64,000 bases of DNA from Massilia sp. ZL223 (GTDB taxonomy: Bacteria; Pseudomonadota; Gammaproteobacteria; Burkholderiales; Burkholderiaceae_D), in the NCBI RefSeq assembly GCF_018119395.1, contig NZ_JAGPWD010000029.1, forward strand, positions 1-64,000, read 5' to 3'. Of this stretch, positions 26,384-39,650 are shown piece by piece. Each line of letters opens with the position of its first letter. Position 1 is the first letter of the stretch. The notes beneath the pieces are model-generated. The model ran no database searches. It was not told the origin of the DNA and saw nothing but the letters and a program-made list of their open reading frames with translations. Position numbers and translations under genes: made by a program.

Positions 26384-28108
26384 TTTCGCGCCTGTCCCCA
26401 GGCGGTGGGTCCAGGTGCCGCCGGCCACCCAGTTGCGGCCGTCCTGGCTGGACCAGGCGGTGTAGCGCTCCTCGCCGCGGCTCCTGCGCACGTCCAGCCG
26501 CAGCCAGGTCCATTCGCCCGGCGTGCCGACCACGGTATTGCCGTAGCGCGGATGGTGCGCCTCGACCGGCGCCAGCTCCTTCCCGAACTCCACCTGGCGC
26601 AGCCCGCCCCTGGCCAGCTCCACCAGCTTGACGTAGTTGTCGTCGTCACGCATCAGCACCAGGCCGGCCTGCACCGGCTTCGCGCAGCAGTCGAGCGGCG
26701 CGTCCAGGCGCAGGCGGGCTTCGATGCGCAGGTCGCCGGCCGGCAGCGCCGTCGCCAGCACCGGGGCGGTATCGGTGTCCACGTACAGGTCGGAGTCCGT
26801 CGTGGCAATGCGCAGGCCCGGCTGGGCCGCCGCCCAGCTGCCCGCGGCGCCCGGGCGCACCCAGCTCCAGCGCCGGGCCAGCTGCGGCTGGTCGAAATTG
26901 TCTTGCCAAATCGGCGCCGCCACGGCCGGGCTTGGCGCGGCGACGGCCGCCGCCCGCCTGCCGGGCATGACTTGCGGACCGTCCGTGGGCCCGCGCCCGC
27001 CCGCGATCACCGGCCAGCCATCCACCCACTCGATCCGGTCCAGCAGCACGGGCCGCCGCGTCAGCTTGTCGCGCGCGCTGAAGAAAGCCTGCCTGCGGTC
27101 GACCGCGTGGTACATCGTCCACCACTGGCCGTCATCGTCCTTGAACACCGTGTTGTGGCCCGCGCCGATCCAGCGGTTGCCGTTCTGGGCCAGCACCGGC
27201 GTGCCGCCCGCCCGCGCGGCCGCCATATCGTTGCCTTCGCGGTCGAGGAAGGGGCCTTCCGGCCCCCTGGCGCGGCCAACGTACAGGCCGTAGCCGGTCA
27301 GCGGCCCATTGCAGCAGTCGGTCGCCGACGCGAACAAATACCACCAGCCGCCATGGCGCACCACTTCCGCCCCCTCGTAGCGGTCGTCGGCGCCGATGCG
27401 CACCGGGTCGCCCACCAGGCCCATGCCGTCGGAGGACAGGCGCTGCACGAAGATGCCGCCGCCGTAGCTGCCGTAATAGATCCAGCGGTCGCCCTGGTCG
27501 TCCACGGCGATGTCCGGGTCGAAGGTCCAGTGGAACTTGCAGCCGCTGCCGGCGCGGCGCGGCGGCACCACCGGCCGCGCGACCGCCTTCCACGGACCGG
27601 CCGGCGAGGCGCTGGTCGCTACGCCGATCGCGCTGTCGGAAGCGCAGCCCGGCTCCGGGCTATGGGCGTCGTCGACGTCGGTGATGGTGAAGTAAAGGAA
27701 GTAGCTGCCGTTCATGTAGACCGCTTCCGGCGCCCACAGGCCGGCCTTGGGCGCGGCCAGGCCGCGCGGGCGCTCGGAGAAAGCGTCGCCCACGTGGTAC
27801 CAGTTGACCAGGTCGATCGAACGGAAGATCGGCATCAGGCGGAAGCGCCAGCCGTCGCCGTCGCGCTCCTTGCGGCTGATCGGGTCGGTGGTGCAGTACA
27901 GGTACCAGACCGGATTGTCCGTCGTGCGGTCGCGCAGCAGGGATGGGTCGGCGCAGCTTTCGGCCAGGCTGCCGTCGGCCAGGCGCAGGGGCAAGGGATT
28001 GGTGAAGGTCTTGGCCGGTGCGGGCGCCTGAGGCGCGGCGAGCGCGGGGAGAAACAGCAGCAGGTGCATCGACAGCGCGGCGCACAGCCGGATTCCAGGT
28101 CTGCTCAA
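26306..28108 (-). CDS. secreted GH43 with C-terminal lectin-like domain
   Basis: 600 residues: signal peptide (LCAALSMHLLLFLPALAAPQ), GH43 propeller at about 33-395 with Asp54 (CADPSLL), Asp197 (TFDPDIA) and Glu245 (YEGAEVV) as probable catalytic residues. A beta-sandwich domain (about 415-600, from IWQDNFDQPQLARRWSW) resembles the C-terminal domain of beta-xylosidases/arabinanases. GAGGAG lies 6 nt before a TTG at 28108, which is a better start than the remote ATG at 28243. Probably periplasmic or exported, attacking arabinan or xylan side chains. Divergent from the TonB receptor at 28400. Confidence 0.85.
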   Translation of the reverse strand: MSRPGIRLCAALSMHLLLFLPALAAPQAPAPAKTFTNPLPLRLADGSLAESCADPSLLRDRTTDNPVWYLYCTTDPISRKERDGDGWRFRLMPIFRSIDLVNWYHVGDAFSERPRGLAAPKAGLWAPEAVYMNGSYFLYFTITDVDDAHSPEPGCASDSAIGVATSASPAGPWKAVARPVVPPRRAGSGCKFHWTFDPDIAVDDQGDRWIYYGSYGGGIFVQRLSSDGMGLVGDPVRIGADDRYEGAEVVRHGGWWYLFASATDCCNGPLTGYGLYVGRARGPEGPFLDREGNDMAAARAGGTPVLAQNGNRWIGAGHNTVFKDDDGQWWTMYHAVDRRQAFFSARDKLTRRPVLLDRIEWVDGWPVIAGGRGPTDGPQVMPGRRAAAVAAPSPAVAAPIWQDNFDQPQLARRWSWVRPGAAGSWAAAQPGLRIATTDSDLYVDTDTAPVLATALPAGDLRIEARLRLDAPLDCCAKPVQAGLVLMRDDDNYVKLVELARGGLRQVEFGKELAPVEAHHPRYGNTVVGTPGEWTWLRLDVRRSRGEERYTAWSSQDGRNWVAGGTWTHRLGTGAKLGLVAMGGAGHAVTFSQVSVAQLRR

Positions 28109-28210
28109 GACGTTCTCCTCGAGTTGCTGTTTGTCCCCGGAAAATAAGCGAAGCCGCGCGCCCGCGTCGCACGAATGCCGGTTAATTGTGAACATTGTAA
28201 AAATGATTCG

Positions 28211-28239
28211 TTGCACTAACGCATTTTTTTGTTCAATAT
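28211..28239 (+). promoter_or_regulatory. candidate promoter of the receptor-oxygenase-kinase operon
   Basis: TTGCAC (28211-28216) and CAATAT (28234-28239) with 17-bp spacing, in the 291-bp AT-rich region between the GH43 gene and the TonB receptor. A CCTGC/GCAGG inverted repeat (28270-28286) lies downstream of it and could be an operator. No other feature was recognised in this region. Confidence 0.4.
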
Positions 28240-28399
28240 GCACTCAAACACTATTTCCAGCATAAATGACCTGCTAGACTGGCAGGATTTTGTATCCCCT
28301 GGCACAAGAAAAATTGCCAACAAGAACATACATATGGGGAACGGCGGCATCCCGGTGCCGCGCCAAAACATAAGAAGAGAAACAAGGGAGTAGTCTGAA

Positions 28400-30673
28400 A
28401 TGAACGGAATGCGGGGTCGTCCGAACCTGTCGCTATTGGCGGCGGCTGTCTCGGGCATGGTTGTCGGGGCTGTCCATGCCCAGGAACCCGGTGGGCAAGC
28501 TGGTGGGGCGCAGGCCGCGGCAACGGGCGAGATCCCGGAAGTCATGGTGACCGCCCAGCGCACGCCTTCGCTGGCCTCCCGCACTCCGGTGGCCATGAGC
28601 GTCCTGACCGGCGAGCAGCTGGCCCGGGCCGGGACCGACAGCCCCGCGGAGCTGGGCGCACGCCTGCCCAACGTGCACCTGGACCAGGCCGCCGATGGCC
28701 TGCGCGTCACCATCCGCGGCGTCAGCAACGCCGATGCGACCGACAAGGGCGATCCCTCGGCCGCCTTCATGCTGGACGGCGTGTATATCGCGCGCCCGCC
28801 CGGCCAGACCCTGAGCTTCCTCGACGTCGACCGCATCGAAGTGCTGCGCGGCCCGCAGGGCACCCTGTACGGCCGCAACACCACCGCCGGCGCCATCAAC
28901 GTGATCTCGAACGCGCCGGTGAACCGCCATGAAGGCGCCTTCGGCCTGGAAGCCGGCACCCACGGAAGCCGGAAGATCGACGGCATGCTGAATGTCCCGG
29001 TCAGCGAAGCGCTGGCCCTGCGCGCGGCAGTCGCCGTGCGCCGCCACGATCCCTACTTGAAGAACGGCCAGGGCACGCCGCACAGCCTGGGCCTGGACCG
29101 CGACGACCGCGACGCGCGCCTGTCGGCCAGGCTCGCGCTCGGGCGCGACGCCTCGCTGCTGCTGCGCTACGACCATAGCGAAGCCCACGACAACAATGAC
29201 CGCTTTGTCCCCGACACCAACTTCTTCAGCGGCATCGAGACCCGCACGCCCACCTGGCGCGCCGGCAGCACCGACCAGCGCCTGACCAACGCCTTCCGCC
29301 CGCTCAACCGGACGCCCGAGCAAGGCCGCCACGAGAAGCGTGCGCGCGGCCTGTCGGCCGACCTGGGCTGGGACCTGGGCGCGGCCACGGTGCACTACCT
29401 GGGCGCGCGCCGCAAGCTCGACCAGGCCATGCTGCTGAACTACTACTACCGCGTCAGCATCAACCCGCCTTTCGCGCTGGGCGTGCTGAACGACTACGAC
29501 AGCCACAACACCCAGGACTCGCACGAGCTGCGCGTGGCAACCAAGGGCAAGGGTCCATGGCAGGCCCAGGCCGGCCTGTATTACTTCAGCGAAGAGACGA
29601 ATTCGGTGTACAGCTTCCGCGGCCTCGAGATGCTGCGCCTGCCCCCGTATTACGTGTTCCCGATCGGCCCCACCAAGGCCACCAGCAAGGCGGTGTTCGG
29701 GCAGCTGACCTACAGCCTGCGCCCGGACCTGCGCTTGAGCGCAGGGGCGCGCAGGACCAACGACGACAAGTCGCGCATCGGCTCGACCAACTTCCAGCAA
29801 GGGCCGGTGTTCAATCCCGCCACCGACCTGCGCCTGCTGAACGCGGCCAGCATGGCGACCCACAAGACCACCTGGCGCCTCGGCGCGGAATGGGACGTGC
29901 TGCCGTCCACGCTGGCCTATGCCACCCTGGCCACCGGCTACAAGGCGGGCGGCTTCAACGACGGCTGCACCGCCGGCACCAGCGCGCTCGGCATCACCTG
30001 CCCGGCGGCGGCGGCCGTGCCGTCGAACCTGCTGTACTACCAGCCGGAGACGCTGCGCTCGGTGGAGGCGGGCCTCAAGAGCCGCTTCTGGGACGGCCGC
30101 GCCACGCTCAATGCCGCCGCCTTCCGCTACGACTACGCCAACCTGCAGCTGTCCGGCGTCGCCGTCCTGCAAGGCGCACCGCGCTTCATCACGAGCAACG
30201 CGGGCGAAGCCGGCGTCACCGGCCTGGAACTCGACGGCCAGCTGCGCGTGGGCCAGGCCGGGCGCCTGAACTACGGCCTGACCCTGCTCGACGCCCACTA
30301 CGATGCCTACTCGCCGAACGGCGTCGTGTCCTGGAATGGCCACAAGCTGGACCGCGCACCCAGCCATGTGCTTACCCTCGGCTACGACCACCGCTTCGAC
30401 CTGGCGGCGGGCCAGCTCACGGCCGGCCTGTTCGCGCGCGCCAGCGGCGCCTACGTGATCGGCGTGCCCAGCCAGCTGCTCGAATACCGCATTCCGTCGC
30501 GTACCGCCACCGACGCTACGGTCGGCTTCCAGCCGCACGGCGCGCGCTGGAGCCTGCTGCTGCGGGCCCGCAACCTGGAGAACAAGGTGCAGCCGGTCGC
30601 GATCGACAGCTTTGGCATGACCGTGCCGAGCAACCCGCGCACGGTCGACCTGCGCCTCGACTACCGCTTCTGA
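28400..30673 (+). CDS. TonB-dependent receptor
   Basis: 757 residues: signal peptide ending AVHAQ, TonB-box region (PEVMVTAQR), plug domain (VTIRGVSNADATDKGDPSAA, VEVLRGPQGTLYGRN-like VLRGPQGTLYGRN) and barrel ending VDLRLDYRF. The plug differs from the sugar-type receptor at 17106 and resembles receptors often found with genes for hydrophobic or aromatic substrates and siderophores. GGGAG lies about 10 nt before the ATG. It is 65 bp upstream of the CruF-like gene on the same strand, so it likely heads that operon. It may instead serve the divergent GH43. Confidence 0.88.
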   Translation: MNGMRGRPNLSLLAAAVSGMVVGAVHAQEPGGQAGGAQAAATGEIPEVMVTAQRTPSLASRTPVAMSVLTGEQLARAGTDSPAELGARLPNVHLDQAADGLRVTIRGVSNADATDKGDPSAAFMLDGVYIARPPGQTLSFLDVDRIEVLRGPQGTLYGRNTTAGAINVISNAPVNRHEGAFGLEAGTHGSRKIDGMLNVPVSEALALRAAVAVRRHDPYLKNGQGTPHSLGLDRDDRDARLSARLALGRDASLLLRYDHSEAHDNNDRFVPDTNFFSGIETRTPTWRAGSTDQRLTNAFRPLNRTPEQGRHEKRARGLSADLGWDLGAATVHYLGARRKLDQAMLLNYYYRVSINPPFALGVLNDYDSHNTQDSHELRVATKGKGPWQAQAGLYYFSEETNSVYSFRGLEMLRLPPYYVFPIGPTKATSKAVFGQLTYSLRPDLRLSAGARRTNDDKSRIGSTNFQQGPVFNPATDLRLLNAASMATHKTTWRLGAEWDVLPSTLAYATLATGYKAGGFNDGCTAGTSALGITCPAAAAVPSNLLYYQPETLRSVEAGLKSRFWDGRATLNAAAFRYDYANLQLSGVAVLQGAPRFITSNAGEAGVTGLELDGQLRVGQAGRLNYGLTLLDAHYDAYSPNGVVSWNGHKLDRAPSHVLTLGYDHRFDLAAGQLTAGLFARASGAYVIGVPSQLLEYRIPSRTATDATVGFQPHGARWSLLLRARNLENKVQPVAIDSFGMTVPSNPRTVDLRLDYRF

Positions 30674-30738
30674 CCAACAAAGGGATCACCAACGCCAACC
30701 CGCGCCGACGCGCACGCCCATCAAGAGGATCACAATAA

Positions 30739-31563
30739 ATGACGTCTACGCATCACCACCGTTTGTCCTGGTTCACGCTCGCCCTGCTGGGTTCTTTTCT
30801 CACCGTCCTGCTGCTGCGCGGCTGGAGCGGCCAGACCCAGTTGCTGGTCCTGAGCTCCTTCCTGATGTTCGGCTGCTGCTTCGCCAGCGCCGCGCACCTG
30901 CTGGGTTTGCAGGCGGCCCTGCGCTTTGCGCTGATCGCGCTGCCGATCGGCTGGTTCGCGGAGCAGATGGGTTCTTCGCACGGCTGGTTCTTCGGCAAGT
31001 ACACCTATACCGACGTCCTCGGTCCGCGCGTGGGCGACGTGCCGATGGTGATTCCCCTGATGTGGTTCGCCCTGGGCTATTGCGGCTACGTGATCGCCAA
31101 CCTGATCGCCTGGCAGACCCCGTCGGACGGCGTCACCCCGGTCGGCCAGACCTTGACGATGTCCTTCCTGGCGGCCCTCGTCATCACCGCCTATGACCTC
31201 GGGGTCGACCCCTACATGGTCTACAAGCTCAAGGCCTGGGAGATGGAGAAGAAGGACGGCTGGTGGTTCGGCGAGACCCTGCAAGGCTTCGTCGGCTGGA
31301 TGCTGGTGGCCTTCGTGATCGTGTTCCTGTTCCGCCTGAGCCTGCGCAAGTGGCCGCCGCGCGCTTCCCAGGCGCTGCGCCTGCGCGACGTTCAGGTGCC
31401 GCTCGCCATCTACGGCGGCCTGATGGTTTTCCAGATCACCCAGGGCTTCCCGGTCGAGACCCGCACCATCGCCACCTTCGTGATGGGCATCCCCCTGTTC
31501 TGCGCCCTCCTCGGCCTGCAGCGCTGGAACGGCGTCGCATCGCTGCGCGCGGAGGCCGCATGA
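30739..31563 (+). CDS. CruF-like carotenoid-biosynthesis membrane protein (DUF422)
   Basis: 274 residues, about seven membrane helices. The DUF422 signature is visible: YDLGVDPYM, a conserved Trp in AWEME, then WWFGETLQGFVGW, matching the family pattern of Asp-Pro followed by a Gly-Trp helix. CruF-type members hydrate the end of C40/C50 carotenoids (bisanhydrobacterioruberin or gamma-carotene), but many members are uncharacterised and no other carotenoid gene is present here. AAGAGG precedes the ATG. The stop overlaps the next start by 4 bp. Confidence 0.78.
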   Translation: MTSTHHHRLSWFTLALLGSFLTVLLLRGWSGQTQLLVLSSFLMFGCCFASAAHLLGLQAALRFALIALPIGWFAEQMGSSHGWFFGKYTYTDVLGPRVGDVPMVIPLMWFALGYCGYVIANLIAWQTPSDGVTPVGQTLTMSFLAALVITAYDLGVDPYMVYKLKAWEMEKKDGWWFGETLQGFVGWMLVAFVIVFLFRLSLRKWPPRASQALRLRDVQVPLAIYGGLMVFQITQGFPVETRTIATFVMGIPLFCALLGLQRWNGVASLRAEAA

Positions 31564-32944
31564 AGCCGGATGCCCCGCAGCTGCTGAACCCCGCACTGCG
31601 CGCCGACCCCGCGGCCGACCATGCCGTGGCGCGCATGCTGGGCGACAGCGCGGCCGACCCGGCGCGGCTGTTCCCGCGCATTAACCGGATCAACGCCGAG
31701 CTGGCGCGCTGGGACACCAACGGCAGCCTGCAGGGCTGGCGCGCCTCGCCGGGCGCGGACCCGGCGATCGCGGCGGCGCTGGAAGACTATGTGCGCAGCT
31801 GCAGCCAGTTGCCCGAATGGGCCGACAAGGCCTGCATCGCGCGCGCGGAAAAGCTGTTCATGGACATGAGCATGCTGTCCTGCACCCTGCTGTTCTGTTC
31901 CAGCCTGCCCGAATGCTACATCCTGCCGGACCTGTCGGCGGTGCTGCAGGCGGCCGGCCAGCTGGAACTGCATACCGACTACCGGGTGCGCTCCACCGCC
32001 GCGATGATCTTCCCGGTCATGATGCGCGGCGGCCTGACCGACCCGGGCGGCGGCGGCGTCGCCCAGGCGCTCAAGGTGCGCCTGATCCACGCCACCATCC
32101 GCCACCTGATCCTGCGCGGGGCGCCGGGCGATTCGCCCGCCGCTTGCCCGGTCGCGCCGCTGGCGCCCGCCGGCCACGGCCTGCACCATGTGCTGTACGC
32201 GCATGGCTGGGACAGCCGGCGCGACGGCCTGCCCTGCAACCAGGAAGAACTGGCCTATACCCTGCTGACCTTCCACTACGCCTTCCTGCGCGGCCTGCGC
32301 CGCCTGGGCCTGGGCCTGCCGCGCGAAGACGAGGAAGCCTACTTGCACGCCTGGAACGTGCTGGGCCACCTGATCGGCATCGAGCGCGAGCTGATGGCCT
32401 GGACCATGGAGGACGCCTCCGCCCGCTTCCAGGTCCTGCAGGCGCGCGGCCGCGCGGCCTGGGATGCGCGACTGGCCGCCGATCCGCACGAAGCCGACCC
32501 GCGCCCGCCGCTGGCCGCCGCCCTGATGCAGGCCATGGCCAACGAACTGCCGCTGCGGATCCTGAAGCCCTTCCCGATCCTGCTGACCCGTTACCTGTGC
32601 GGCAAGCAGGCCAGCCGCGACCTGGGGCTGACCAAGCGCGTCTCGCTGCTGTCGCGCGCCCTGTTCGCCCTCGGCCTGGGCACGGTGCGCCTGATCGACG
32701 CGCTGGTGCGCATCTTCGTGCCCGGCTTTTCGATCTCGCGCCTGCTGACCCGGGTCGCCGGCTACCGCCTCACCACCCGCTTCCTGATGGACCAGACCCG
32801 CCCGCTCAAGCTGCCCGAGGCCCTGCTCGGCCAGGTCGACGAGGCGATGCAGTGCTGGTGCGAGGACCACAAGGCCCCGGCCTTCATGAAACGACTCGAG
32901 GCGCGCCTGGCGCGTCCCGCACCGCCCCCGGAGACACGCCAGGC

Positions 32945-32948
<4 letters not shown>
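31560..32948 (+). CDS. DUF2236 oxygenase (latex-clearing-protein / MpaB family)
   Basis: 462 residues, helical, no signal peptide. The central RLIHATIRH (His177, Arg181, His182) and the later ELAYTLLTFHYAFLRGL and HAWNVLGHLIGIERELM segments are the conserved core of DUF2236. Characterised relatives are the haem rubber oxygenase Lcp, which cleaves polyisoprene, and the fungal MpaB, which cleaves a farnesyl chain. His177 or His182 is the candidate haem ligand. Overlaps of 4 bp on both sides couple it to the CruF-like protein and the hybrid kinase. An isoprenoid substrate is inferred from the relatives and the neighbour. Confidence 0.75.
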
Positions 32949-36408
<3,460 letters not shown>

Positions 36409-36412
<4 letters not shown>

Positions 36413-37335
36413 ACATCGTAGAGACGCAAAAGGTCCTGGTGGCGGACGACGACGCCATCAACCGCGAGGTGCTGGGCGACCTGCTCAAGCCGGAATATAC
36501 GGTGCTGCTGGCCAAGAACGGCGCCCAGACCCTGGAACGGGCGGCGCGCCATGCGCCCGACCTGATCCTGCTCGACGTGATGATGCCCGACATGGACGGC
36601 TACGAGGTGCTGCGCCAGCTGCGCGCGGACCCGCAGACCGAACACATCGCGGTGATCTTCATCTCCGGCCTGGACCGTCCCGAGGACGAGGCCAACGGCC
36701 TCAAGATGGGCGCCTCGGACTACATCGTGAAGCCCTTCAACCCCACCGTCGTGATGGCGCGCGTGGCCCTGCACCTGCAGGTGGTGCGCCAGCGCAGGAT
36801 GCTCGAACGGCTGGCCAATATCGACGGCCTGACCGAGCTGGCCAACCGCCGCCGCTTCGACGAGATGTACGCCCTCGAGTGGCAGCGCGCGCGGCGCACC
36901 GGGCGGCCGCTGTCGCTGGCCCTGCTCGACATCGACGCCTTCAAGCAGTTCAACGACCGCTACGGCCATCCGGCCGGAGACCGGGCGCTGCGCTCGGTGG
37001 CGCGGGTCGCGGGGACGGCCATGCGCCGCCCGGCCGACCTGGCGGCGCGCTACGGCGGCGAGGAACTGGTGCTGCTGATGCCGGAGACCGACGCAGTCCA
37101 GGCGCGCCAGGTGGTGGAAGCGCTGTGCGAGGCCGTCGCCGGCCTCGACATCGCCCACGAAGCCTCGGCCGTGGCGCCGGTGCTGACGGTCAGCGTCGGC
37201 GGCGCCACCCTGGCGCCGGACAGCAGCGAATTGCAGGCGGACCTGTTCGAGGCGGCCGACGCCCAGCTCTACCGGGCCAAGCAGGCGGGCCGCAACCGCA
37301 TCGCCTGGCGCGAAGAGGAGCCCAGCCAGCGCTAG
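36409..37335 (+). CDS. REC-GGDEF response regulator (diguanylate cyclase)
   Basis: 308 residues: receiver with Asp56 (LILLDVMMPDMDG), switch residues in IFISGLD and KPF, then a GGDEF domain with GGEEL at 216-220 in place of GGDEF; the Glu variant is normally active. It begins at GTG 36409, inside the kinase stop (4-bp overlap). It is the likely output of the hybrid kinase, turning phosphorylation into c-di-GMP. No RxxD inhibitory site is obvious before GGEEL. Confidence 0.9.
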
Positions 37336-37429
37336 CCGCGCGCCTTCCTCCTATCTCGCGCTCGGCCCGGGCATGTCGTGGCATCCTACGACCTCGGCCG
37401 CACAGGCGGAGCGCGAAAAGGAGAGTGGC

Positions 37430-38674
37430 ATGGCACAGCGTCCAGGGATTTTTCCGACATTCTTTTTGTCCGGCTTCGAATGCTCCAGTTTCCTCTGGGG
37501 CAATCGGGTGCGGCGCAACCTGGTGGCGGAAACGGGGCACGACAGGCATGCCGCCGAGGATTACCAGTTCCTGAGCAGCCTGGGCATCGCCGTGGCCCGC
37601 GAAGGCATTCCCTGGCCAATGGTGGACAAGGACGGCGGCTACGACTTCTCGCCCATCGACCGCTTCATCGAGGCCATGAACGCCTCGCGCGTCATCCCGA
37701 TCTGGGACCTCTGCCATTACGGCTATCCGGACGACCTCGACCCGTTCTCGGACGAATTCGTGACCCGCTTCGCCGCCTACTGCCGCGCCGCGGCCGAGTA
37801 CGTGATTCCGAAAGTGCGCGGACCGCACTTCTTCACGCCGATCAACGAGATCACCTTCTTCTCCTACTGCGCTGGCGAATGGGGCTGGGCCGCGCCCTAC
37901 CATTGCACCCGCGAGGACAGGATGCGCCTGCTGGAGGCGCTGTGCCGGGCGGCGATCGCCGGCGTCAAGGCGATCCGCGAAGTCGATCCCGAAGCGCGCA
38001 TGGTGCACGTCGATCCCCTGGTGCAGGTGGTGGCGCCGCGCGACCGGCCGGACCAGGAGGAAGCCGCGCGCCACGAGACTTATGTGGACACCTTCCTGGC
38101 CTGGGACATCATCTGCGGCCGCGAGCATCCCGAATTCGGCGGCTCGCCCGGGATCCTGGACATCGTCGGGGTGAACAACTATTCCTTCGGGCAGATGGAA
38201 TACCGGGAGCACGGGCCGCACGCGCCGCTGCCGCCCGGCGACGACCGCATCGCGCCGCTGTGCGACATGCTGCAGACCGTGTGGGAACGCTATCGCCGGC
38301 CGATGATCATCGGCGAAACCAGCGGTCTCGGCCAGGGCCGCGACAGCTGGCTCAGGGACGTCATGGGAGAATCGCTGGCGGCCGTGCACCGCGGCATGGA
38401 CCTGCAGGGAATCTGCCTGTTCCCCGGGGTCGACATGCCGGACTGGCATACCGGCGAATGGGTACACAACGGCATATGCGACCTGGTCGAGGAGGACGGC
38501 GACCTCAAGCGCGTGCCGCACCAGGAGTACGTGGCCGAACTACGCCGCTGGCAGAAGGAGCTGAACCGGGTCACCAGCCTGGATGAGGATCCGTTCAGCG
38601 ACCCGGTGGAACTGCAGGACGTGATCGATGCGGCGCACCGGCTTAATATGCAACCGGATAAAGATTGGCACTGA
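37430..38674 (+). CDS. family 1-like glycosyl hydrolase
   Basis: 414 residues, (beta/alpha)8 type. It opens FPTFFLSGFECSSF, carries Glu140 in TPINEITFF as acid/base and Glu296 in IIGETSGLG at the nucleophile position (the classic motif is ENG). It is shorter than most GH1 beta-glucosidases, about 450 residues, so it belongs to a divergent branch and its substrate is uncertain. AAGGAGAG marks the ATG at 37430. It lies 95 bp after the response regulator and may be read from the same operon. No signal peptide. Confidence 0.75.
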   Translation: MAQRPGIFPTFFLSGFECSSFLWGNRVRRNLVAETGHDRHAAEDYQFLSSLGIAVAREGIPWPMVDKDGGYDFSPIDRFIEAMNASRVIPIWDLCHYGYPDDLDPFSDEFVTRFAAYCRAAAEYVIPKVRGPHFFTPINEITFFSYCAGEWGWAAPYHCTREDRMRLLEALCRAAIAGVKAIREVDPEARMVHVDPLVQVVAPRDRPDQEEAARHETYVDTFLAWDIICGREHPEFGGSPGILDIVGVNNYSFGQMEYREHGPHAPLPPGDDRIAPLCDMLQTVWERYRRPMIIGETSGLGQGRDSWLRDVMGESLAAVHRGMDLQGICLFPGVDMPDWHTGEWVHNGICDLVEEDGDLKRVPHQEYVAELRRWQKELNRVTSLDEDPFSDPVELQDVIDAAHRLNMQPDKDWH

Positions 38675-38686
38675 ACGCCGCTTCTG

Positions 38687-39574
38687 TCAGCCGCGGCAGG
38701 CCAGGCCGAACTTGGTGGCGGTGCAGCCGCGCTTGATGCACAGGGTCGCGTGATACCCGGCCGCGCGGCACTGGCGCAGGGTTTCGGCCAGCGCGTCGCC
38801 GGCCGGTTCCGGTTCCGGGCGCGGGGGCGGCGGCGGTAGAACAACGCGTGCCGGCGGCGGTTCGCGGCGCGCGACGGTCCGGACAGGCGTGCGTTTCCCG
38901 GCGTTCCGCCGTACGGCCGGAGCGGCCGCTTTCTTCTTCGGCTTGGGCGCGGCGGCAACGATCGGCGCCGCCGCGGCGGCGGCGACCGTCGCAGCGTCCG
39001 GTGTCGAGGGCTCGCGCGTTTCGATGGGTGCGGGCGCTGCCGGGGCCGGTTCGGGTACGGCCAGGTCCGTGGTGGCGGTGGCCGGTGCGGGCTCGACGGC
39101 AGGCGCTGTCGGCTCGGCCGCTGGCGGCGCTGCCGGCGCAGCCGTCGGCGTCTGATCCGCAACCATCGCCAGCGTCGATTCAACCTGCGTGTCGCCGTAG
39201 ATCCACCATCCGGTCCCCAATACGCCCGCCACAAGGGCGGCCGCAATGGTCCAGCCAAAGAATTTGCGGCCCCAGCGATCCATCCAGTGGACCGGCTCGT
39301 CAGGAAACTGGATGCTCAGATCCGGTTGCTGGCTGGCAAAGGATGGGGTGCCCGGCGGCGGCTCGAAGAAATGCGGCTCCGTGGGGGCTTCCGCTGGAGG
39401 CGGAGGGTGAAACTCAGGCGCGGGCTCGGCGACTGGAGCGGGATGCCTGCTGCGCCAGACGCGCGGACGCACGGCGGGATCGGGTGCGGCCTGCGGTGGC
39501 GGCGCCGCACTGCTGCGCTTTCGGGGCGGCGCCGGCTGGCTGTCGCCGATATCTTCCAACAACTGGCTCTTCAT
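38687..39574 (-). CDS. Pro/Ala-rich single-pass membrane protein, Cys-rich tail
   Basis: 295 residues, family unrecognised. A Pro-rich N-terminal third (1-95) is followed by one membrane helix (about 107-127, WTIAAALVAGVLGTGWWIYG), a long Ala/Pro linker with a Lys-rich patch, and a compact tail with four cysteines (QCRAAGYHATLCIKRGC, then LACRG). The topology recalls TonB- or SPOR-like envelope proteins: a cytoplasmic N-terminus, and a periplasmic linker with a small disulphide-bonded end. Convergent with the GH1-like gene. Confidence 0.65.
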   Translation of the reverse strand: MKSQLLEDIGDSQPAPPRKRSSAAPPPQAAPDPAVRPRVWRSRHPAPVAEPAPEFHPPPPAEAPTEPHFFEPPPGTPSFASQQPDLSIQFPDEPVHWMDRWGRKFFGWTIAAALVAGVLGTGWWIYGDTQVESTLAMVADQTPTAAPAAPPAAEPTAPAVEPAPATATTDLAVPEPAPAAPAPIETREPSTPDAATVAAAAAAPIVAAAPKPKKKAAAPAVRRNAGKRTPVRTVARREPPPARVVLPPPPPRPEPEPAGDALAETLRQCRAAGYHATLCIKRGCTATKFGLACRG

Positions 39575-39628
39575 CTACTGACTTCTGCTTACGGACAAGC
39601 CGATTGTAGCCAATCCGCGCAAAGCCCC

Positions 39629-39646
39629 GCGCCGGGTACGCGGCGC
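39629..39646 (-). terminator. possible weak terminator after dedA
   Basis: GCGCCG (39629-39634) and CGGCGC (39641-39646) form a G/C-only stem downstream of the DedA stop on the minus strand. Only a three-T run follows (GGGGCTTTG), so intrinsic termination would be weak. Confidence 0.3.
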
Positions 39647-39650
39647 CGGC

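Noticed and set aside
28310..28335. TGGCAC...TTGCC resembling a sigma-54 promoter
   Set aside because: The GG and GC elements are 13 nt apart rather than the required 10.
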